Part shown: piece by piece, positions 6,827-11,367 of the stretch
Position numbering within the stretch: position 1 is the first letter of the stretch
Layout of the letters: each line of letters begins with the position of its first letter
Assembly (NCBI GenBank): GCA_026987995.1
Contig: JALSMC010000222.1
Coordinates: forward strand, 1 to 11,367
Reading direction: 5' to 3'
Origin: Sulfurimonas sp.
Lineage (GTDB): Bacteria > Campylobacterota > Campylobacteria > Campylobacterales > Sulfurimonadaceae
DNA length: 11,367 nt
Program-made: the position numbers and the translations under genes
The notes under the pieces: model-generated
The model's input: the letters and a program-made list of their open reading frames with translations, nothing else
Databases searched by the model: none
What the model was told of the DNA's origin: nothing

Positions 6827-6863
6827 CCATAACTACAAAAGTATATGGCTGATGGTCCTTCGC

Positions 6864-6887
6864 AAGATGATGTTCACATATCATCTT
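6864..6887. other. Hairpin, 8-bp perfect stem
   Basis: AAGATGAT (6864-6871), loop GTTCACAT, ATCATCTT (6880-6887). It is the second of two hairpins between the DUF1882-like gene and the SPOR operon promoter. Neither strand has a convincing T run after it, so termination is possible but not shown. Confidence 0.5.
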
Positions 6888-6894
6888 TTGATTC

Positions 6895-6938
6895 GAAAGC
6901 GAGAAACGACAAGAAATTGTTGTTTCTTTTTCGCTTTC
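6895..6938 (-). terminator. Strong hairpin directly after the DUF1882-like stop codon
   Basis: GAAAGCGA (6895-6902) pairs with TCGCTTTC (6931-6938), and GAAACGACAA (6903-6912) pairs with TTGTTGTTTC (6917-6926). There is one G-T pair, a GAAA loop and a 4-nt T bulge, giving an 18-bp stem that touches the stop codon of the gene at 6939. No T run follows on the minus strand. It may be a Rho-independent-like terminator without a U tract or an mRNA 3'-end stabiliser for the glyA operon. The G-T pair is a mismatch (A-C) on the minus-strand RNA, so pairing is somewhat better on the plus strand. Confidence 0.5.
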
Positions 6939-7481
6939 TCACATATGTTTGGACCAAGAAGCTCCACGTTCTTTAGCATATACTTCATAAGGAAGTGTAA
7001 GTATATTGTACTCATCAGGCATATCTGCATTTGGAAACATTCGCCACTGTTTTGGTTGCTTAGCTGCTAGTTTCATACTTATCATTTTACCTAGTTGAAT
7101 GGCTTCAGCTAAAGTGGTATGCCCTTTATGTATATAGACATGAAGATGACCTTCTGTTTTTGTTTTATAAGCAGTAAAGTTTATATAACCCTCTTCACGT
7201 AGAAGAAGTTGTGCTTTATGGTAAAAACGCTCAGGGTCACGACCATTGTAGTCGATGACAATATTTTCTACTTTAGTATGTTTGTTTACAAGAGAGTGGG
7301 CAACAGTAATGTCACCTTTGATATGTTGGTTGATAATTGACTGACTAAGTGTAGCATTTACTTTTTCAAACTTATTGTAAAAAGTTCTACCTTTAAAGGA
7401 GAGTTTGTCAACTACAGAGTCTCTTTTAATCCAGTAGTGATCACTCACCATTTTTATAAGTTTAAGATCCATAGAAGTCAA
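6939..7481 (-). CDS. DUF1882-like conserved protein of unknown function, TTG start
   Basis: I recognise this as the type of protein annotated DUF1882 in Campylobacterota; its function is not known to me. It is 180 residues, soluble, basic, with no signal or membrane segment. Noteworthy blocks are [15 protein letters not shown] (73-87), [16 protein letters not shown] (105-120) and [20 protein letters not shown] (149-168). Together they recall the order of motifs in archaeo-eukaryotic primase/LigD-type polymerase folds (acidic strand end, Gly-His-x-His-hydrophobic, then FP...N.L.LP), but the second acid of a DxD is missing. That link is inference only. The TTG start at 7481 has a strong AGAGAGGA ribosome site 8 nt upstream; the ATG at 7472 (Met4) would be 17 nt away, so TTG is preferred. 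It lies 25 bp after glyA, probably in the same operon. Confidence 0.8.
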   Translation of the reverse strand: MTSMDLKLIKMVSDHYWIKRDSVVDKLSFKGRTFYNKFEKVNATLSQSIINQHIKGDITVAHSLVNKHTKVENIVIDYNGRDPERFYHKAQLLLREEGYINFTAYKTKTEGHLHVYIHKGHTTLAEAIQLGKMISMKLAAKQPKQWRMFPNADMPDEYNILTLPYEVYAKERGASWSKHM

Positions 7482-7506
7482 AATTTTTATCCTCTCTTAA
7501 GTACGA

Positions 7507-8754
7507 CTAGTAAGTCGGTTGATTATAAATTACAAAGTTCTGTGCAAGTTCTTTGAGTTCTGCTTTAATAGTTGCTTGAAGCTCAGTGTTGTTGATGTCA
7601 TCTAAAACATCAGCCATTTTATTACCAATAAGTTCAAACTCTTTTTCTTTCATACCACGGCTTGTAAGTGCAGGAGAACCAACACGAATACCTGAAGTTA
7701 CAAAAGGAGAACGAGTCTCACCTGGAACAGTGTTCTTATTGATAGTGATTCCTGCATTTCCTAAAGCTGCATCAGCATCTTTACCGGAGATCTCTTTACC
7801 TACAAAAGATACAAGGATTAAGTGGTTATCAGTTCCACCGGAGACTACATCGTATCCGCGTTTAACCATAACTTCACCAAGAACTTTTGCATTTGCTTTT
7901 ACTTGTTTTGCATATGTTTTCCACTCTGGAGATAAGTTGTATTTAAATCCAACTGCTTTTGCAGCGATAACATGAACAAGTGGTCCACCTTGTAAAGCTG
8001 GAAATATTGCAGAGTTAATTTTCTTTGCGATATCTTCATCATTTGTCATTATCATTCCACCACGAGGACCTGCAAGAGTCTTGTGTGTAGTTGTAGTTAC
8101 AACATGAGCATGAGGGAATGGACTAGGGTGCTCACCCGCTGCAACTAAACCAGCGATGTGTGCGATGTCAGCAAAAAGAATTGCACCAACGGCATCAGCT
8201 ATTTCACGAAACTTAGCAAAGTCAATTTCACGAGCATAAGCAGAAGCACCACATACGATGATTTTAGGCTTAACAATTTGAGCAATATCTAAAACCCTTT
8301 CATAGTTAATGCGACCATCAAGTTCAACACCATAAGTAAATGAAGAGTAGTTCTTACCAGAAAAAGAGGGCTTAGAACCATGTGTTAAGTGTCCACCATG
8401 GCTTAAATCCATTCCTAGTAGTTTATCACCTGCTTTAAGAAGTGCAGCATAAACGGCACCATTTGCTTGGCTTCCTGAGTGAGGCTGAACATTTGCATAG
8501 TTACATCCAAAAAGCTCACAAGCTCTGTCTATTGCTAATTGCTCAACACCATCTGCATATTCACAACCACCATAGTAGCGTTTTTGAGGGTAACCCTCAG
8601 CATACTTATTTGTAAAGACTGAACCCATTGCTTCCATAACTGCTGGAAGTGTGAAGTTCTCAGATGCAATCATCTCTAAGTGGTCTGTTTGACGTTCTAA
8701 CTCTTTTTCGCATAAATCGAATATTTCGCTATCGTATTCTTTTAAAAAACTCAT
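7507..8754 (-). CDS. glyA: Serine hydroxymethyltransferase
   Basis: PLP enzyme that interconverts serine plus tetrahydrofolate with glycine plus 5,10-methylene-tetrahydrofolate, supplying one-carbon units in the cytoplasm. The substrate region is [12 protein letters not shown] (28-39). [15 protein letters not shown] (49-63) is the family signature around the folate and substrate site. Asp196 and His199 in [10 protein letters not shown] contact the cofactor. [15 protein letters not shown] (219-233) holds the PLP-linked Lys225, and [14 protein letters not shown] contains the carboxylate-binding arginine. The 415 residues match the family. The ATG at 8754 has an AAGGAA ribosome site 9 nt upstream. 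The DUF1882-like gene follows at 25 bp, and a sensor-kinase-like gene lies 59 bp upstream on the same strand. Confidence 0.98.
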   Translation of the reverse strand: MSFLKEYDSEIFDLCEKELERQTDHLEMIASENFTLPAVMEAMGSVFTNKYAEGYPQKRYYGGCEYADGVEQLAIDRACELFGCNYANVQPHSGSQANGAVYAALLKAGDKLLGMDLSHGGHLTHGSKPSFSGKNYSSFTYGVELDGRINYERVLDIAQIVKPKIIVCGASAYAREIDFAKFREIADAVGAILFADIAHIAGLVAAGEHPSPFPHAHVVTTTTHKTLAGPRGGMIMTNDEDIAKKINSAIFPALQGGPLVHVIAAKAVGFKYNLSPEWKTYAKQVKANAKVLGEVMVKRGYDVVSGGTDNHLILVSFVGKEISGKDADAALGNAGITINKNTVPGETRSPFVTSGIRVGSPALTSRGMKEKEFELIGNKMADVLDDINNTELQATIKAELKELAQNFVIYNQPTY

Positions 8755-8784
8755 GGTATAAAATTCCTTGTTATAATTAAAGTG

Positions 8785-8790
8785 ATTGTA
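8785..8790 (-). promoter_or_regulatory. Candidate -10 box for glyA
   Basis: The minus strand reads TACAAT 30 nt before the glyA ATG, which would give a leader of about 24 nt containing the AAGGAA site at 8764-8769. A closer TATAAC at 8770-8775 would start transcription too near the ribosome site to be useful. No hairpin terminator separates the upstream gene, so read-through from it is also possible. Confidence 0.35.
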
Positions 8791-8813
8791 CTAAAAAAGA
8801 ACTAATAAAAGGC

Positions 8814-10937
8814 TTATTTATTAAGATATTTATCAATTGAATTATTAATTAGTGCTAGCTCTTTAGTGTATTGTGTTACGAGTTCTGATAGGTAATCATA
8901 CTTCTTAAGAGAGAGCTTTTTTAACATATCAGTTACTATAAGATGTAGCTTTTCTGCTCCAATTGAGCCAGTTAGACCTTTAATGTCAATACATAAAATT
9001 CTAAGTTGTTCATATCTAAAGTCTTGAAGTAGCTTATTAAATACTTTATTTGTATCGCCATAAGCATCCCTAAATTCAGAAAGTATCTCTTTATAAAACA
9101 CTTCACTTGAACTTGATTTGGATATTCCAAGTGTAATGTTTAGTCCATCAAGTTCAATTATTTCTGTCTGCTGCACTGGAGCTTTTTTTGTCTCTTTATG
9201 TAGTGTATTTTGGATAAATATAGAAAATACTGTATATAACTTCTCTTTTTCTAAAGGTTTAGCCATGTATCCATTCATTCCTGATGCGAACATTTTTGCT
9301 ATTTCATCACTTGATGTTAAAGCACTTAGGGCAATGATAGGTATACCATCATACTCTTTGTGCTCTCTTATTTTTATTGATGCTGTATAACCATCCATAA
9401 CAGGCATATTGATATCCATAAATATCATATCAAAACTTGCATCCTCTAAAAGTATTTTTAGAGCTTCTTTACCATGTTTAGCTACTGTGATATTCATATG
9501 TGATTTGTTAAGTATACCAACAAATACTTTTTGATTAATGATATTATCTTCAACTAAAAGAATTTTTTTATCTTGAAACTTAGAAAAATCTCCAAGAGAA
9601 ATATTTCTTGTATTTTGAAATGAGTTTCTATGGACAAGAGCAGTTCCTGTATTTATAACACCATTACTCGTTATTTTAGAAGTATCATGTACATTGTAAA
9701 AAAGTTGATTCAGTACATCAGAGGTTTGCCATATAGTTAGAGGTTTAGAAATCTTGATATCTGCAATTGCTGTATTTGGAAACTCTTTTTCAATTTCAAA
9801 GAGATTAGATGTTGCAATGATTTTACTATTTATATTCTCTAGTTCAGCTACTACTTTGTGTGTAAAAAGCTTTTCATCAAGAAATATAATGTCATATATG
9901 TCAAAGTATTTAAAGTATGAAGTGTATTCACGCTTATTTATGATTTTTACATTGTGGTTTAAATCTTTTAAAATACTTGCAATATTTTCTGCACTTGTCG
10001 AAGAAGAGTCAATAAGTAAAATATTTTTTTGTTTTATCTGTTTAGGGACAGTGTACTTATTTTGAATTGGTTCAGGTTTTTCTATAGTGTATGGAATAGT
10101 GAAAACAAATTCAAGATACTGATCAGTATCATTTCTAGCGATTAAATCTCCCTTCATAAGCTTGGAGAGTTCTTTGGCTATAAACAAACCTAAACTATCG
10201 TACTCCTCTGTATTATCATTATAGTTAGCTTGAAAGATATTAAGTCCATCTTCTACATTTATTTTTAAATCACTACTAATAGTAAATGAGAGTTGATCAT
10301 CTTTTGAAAAAAGGCTAGTTTGTTTTATGTTCAAAGTAAGCTTTGTAGATGAGTTTTCTACACAATACAGAAGAATATTTACCAGTACCTTGCTAAGATT
10401 TAATGTGTCAGAGTTTATCTCTTGAACGATACTTTTTTGGACATCGTAGATGAGTTCAAATTCCTTTCCTCTAATGTTTGCTTTGAGTGTTCCGGAAACA
10501 TCATTGAGAAGATTTGAAAGTTTTAGTTTTTGATGGTCTATAACTACTTTGTTCGATTTAATTCGTAAGAAGTCTATGAGGTTTGTTGTTATAGCGAGAA
10601 GTTGGTTTTCTGATTTTGCAACATTTGAAGTACTTATGTTTTCTTTTGTAATGTCATAGATGTCTTCGCCCATTTTTGAGATGATATCATCTTGCTTTTT
10701 ATTTTTTTTGTGAGTAAGTTCTTCTTCTTCTTTTTGTTTCTTTTTAAATTTTTCAATTTTATCAGAGGATAAGAAAAGTGCAAAAAGGCTAATGATTCCA
10801 AGACCAAAAAGTGCCATCCAGAGGGTAAAATCCTCTCCATCTGTATCAATAGTATCAAGGGAACCTAAAGAGATTATAGACTCTGCAAAAAGATTAACTT
10901 GTGAAATTATAAAAACATAAAGTAAAATTTTCTTCAT
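8814..10937 (-). CDS. Hybrid sensor-kinase-like protein with degenerate kinase and HPt domains
   Basis: The 707-residue protein has a signal peptide (1-18, ending LFA), a short periplasmic stretch, one membrane helix (about 39-57) and a Lys/Glu coiled coil (58-83). A HisKA-like region (about 84-131) and a GHKL ATPase-like region (about 140-284) follow, then receiver 1 (304-415), receiver 2 (457-575) and an HPt-like helical domain (about 592-707). Key residues are altered. KMGEDI (88-93) stands where MSHEI is expected, so Glu91 replaces the phospho-histidine. The essential N-box Asn is Tyr191, the DxGxG box reads SDLKI, and the GTGLGL box reads DSLGL. The HPt HxxKG reads IDIKG, with Ile650 for His. 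Receiver 2 is complete: Glu463, Asp464, Asp508, Ser538, Lys560. Receiver 1 keeps Asp354, Thr376 and Lys398 but has only one acidic partner, Asp310. It is probably a signalling pseudokinase or scaffold that receives phosphate from another kinase. Confidence 0.88.
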   Translation of the reverse strand: MKKILLYVFIISQVNLFAESIISLGSLDTIDTDGEDFTLWMALFGLGIISLFALFLSSDKIEKFKKKQKEEEELTHKKNKKQDDIISKMGEDIYDITKENISTSNVAKSENQLLAITTNLIDFLRIKSNKVVIDHQKLKLSNLLNDVSGTLKANIRGKEFELIYDVQKSIVQEINSDTLNLSKVLVNILLYCVENSSTKLTLNIKQTSLFSKDDQLSFTISSDLKINVEDGLNIFQANYNDNTEEYDSLGLFIAKELSKLMKGDLIARNDTDQYLEFVFTIPYTIEKPEPIQNKYTVPKQIKQKNILLIDSSSTSAENIASILKDLNHNVKIINKREYTSYFKYFDIYDIIFLDEKLFTHKVVAELENINSKIIATSNLFEIEKEFPNTAIADIKISKPLTIWQTSDVLNQLFYNVHDTSKITSNGVINTGTALVHRNSFQNTRNISLGDFSKFQDKKILLVEDNIINQKVFVGILNKSHMNITVAKHGKEALKILLEDASFDMIFMDINMPVMDGYTASIKIREHKEYDGIPIIALSALTSSDEIAKMFASGMNGYMAKPLEKEKLYTVFSIFIQNTLHKETKKAPVQQTEIIELDGLNITLGISKSSSSEVFYKEILSEFRDAYGDTNKVFNKLLQDFRYEQLRILCIDIKGLTGSIGAEKLHLIVTDMLKKLSLKKYDYLSELVTQYTKELALINNSIDKYLNK

Positions 10938-10979
10938 TATGCAAAGCCTTTTTGTTAAAAGTAATTAGAGATAAATAGC

Positions 10980-10985
10980 ATTATA
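10980..10985 (-). promoter_or_regulatory. -10 box for the sensor-kinase-like gene
   Basis: The minus strand reads TATAAT in the 61-bp gap between the lysS stop and the kinase-like gene, 42 nt before its ATG. The transcript would have a leader of about 35 nt with an AAGG ribosome site 9 nt before the ATG. No terminator hairpin follows lysS, so read-through from lysS is also possible. Confidence 0.5.
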
Positions 10986-10998
10986 AGTAATAAAACCT

Positions 10999-11367
<369 letters not shown>

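Noticed and set aside
7503-7516. Short inverted repeat CGACT-AGTA-AGTCG overlapping the glyA stop codon
   Set aside because: Only 5 bp of stem and no T run; it probably does not terminate glyA, since the next gene follows at 25 bp with a good ribosome site.
7586-7975. 129-codon open frame on the plus strand inside glyA
   Set aside because: Antisense to a highly conserved coding region; the composition mirrors the codons of GlyA and there is no ribosome site.
8755-8813. Terminator between the kinase-like gene and glyA
   Set aside because: The 59-bp gap has T-rich stretches but no hairpin of more than 4 bp.

Overview
The window looks like a chromosomal segment of a Campylobacterota (epsilonproteobacterial) genome, most like a Sulfurimonas-type organism. 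The reasons are the AT-rich sequence, the compact gene packing, TATAAT-type -10 boxes without clear -35 boxes, a DUF1882-type gene next to glyA, and the style of the proteins. The assignment is by recognition only; no database search was possible. I see no rRNA, tRNA, CRISPR array or prophage.

Layout. Positions 1-1056 (minus) hold dnaJ, cut at the window start. Positions 1057-1405 are a divergent intergenic region. Most of it is a 269-bp element with 32-bp terminal inverted repeats and two internal hairpin arms, so it can fold as a Y. It sits directly between the dnaJ and mltA -10 boxes. Positions 1406-3937 (plus) form a tight mltA-recR-pldA operon: a murein transglycosylase lipoprotein, a recombination mediator and an outer-membrane phospholipase. 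The genes overlap by 4 bp or lie 1 bp apart. Positions 3941-6800 (minus) form a SPOR protein-trpE-aroE operon that converges on pldA with a 3-bp gap. Positions 6801-6938 contain the promoter of that operon and two strong hairpins. Positions 6939-8754 (minus) hold glyA followed by a DUF1882-like gene. Positions 8814-10937 (minus) hold a large hybrid sensor-kinase-like protein. Positions 10999-11367 hold the C-terminal part of lysS.

How the genes relate. Most are housekeeping genes: protein folding, peptidoglycan turnover and division (MltA, SPOR protein), recombination repair (RecR), the shikimate/chorismate/tryptophan route (AroE, TrpE), one-carbon metabolism (GlyA) and lysyl-tRNA charging (LysS).

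Three things stand out. First, the Y-shaped repeat element is wedged between two promoters. Second, the mltA message is apparently leaderless. Third, the sensor-kinase-like protein lacks the phospho-accepting histidine in both its kinase-like and HPt-like domains and has a broken ATP site, while its second receiver domain is intact. The DUF1882-like protein also carries motifs that recall archaeo-eukaryotic primase/polymerase folds, but this is speculative.
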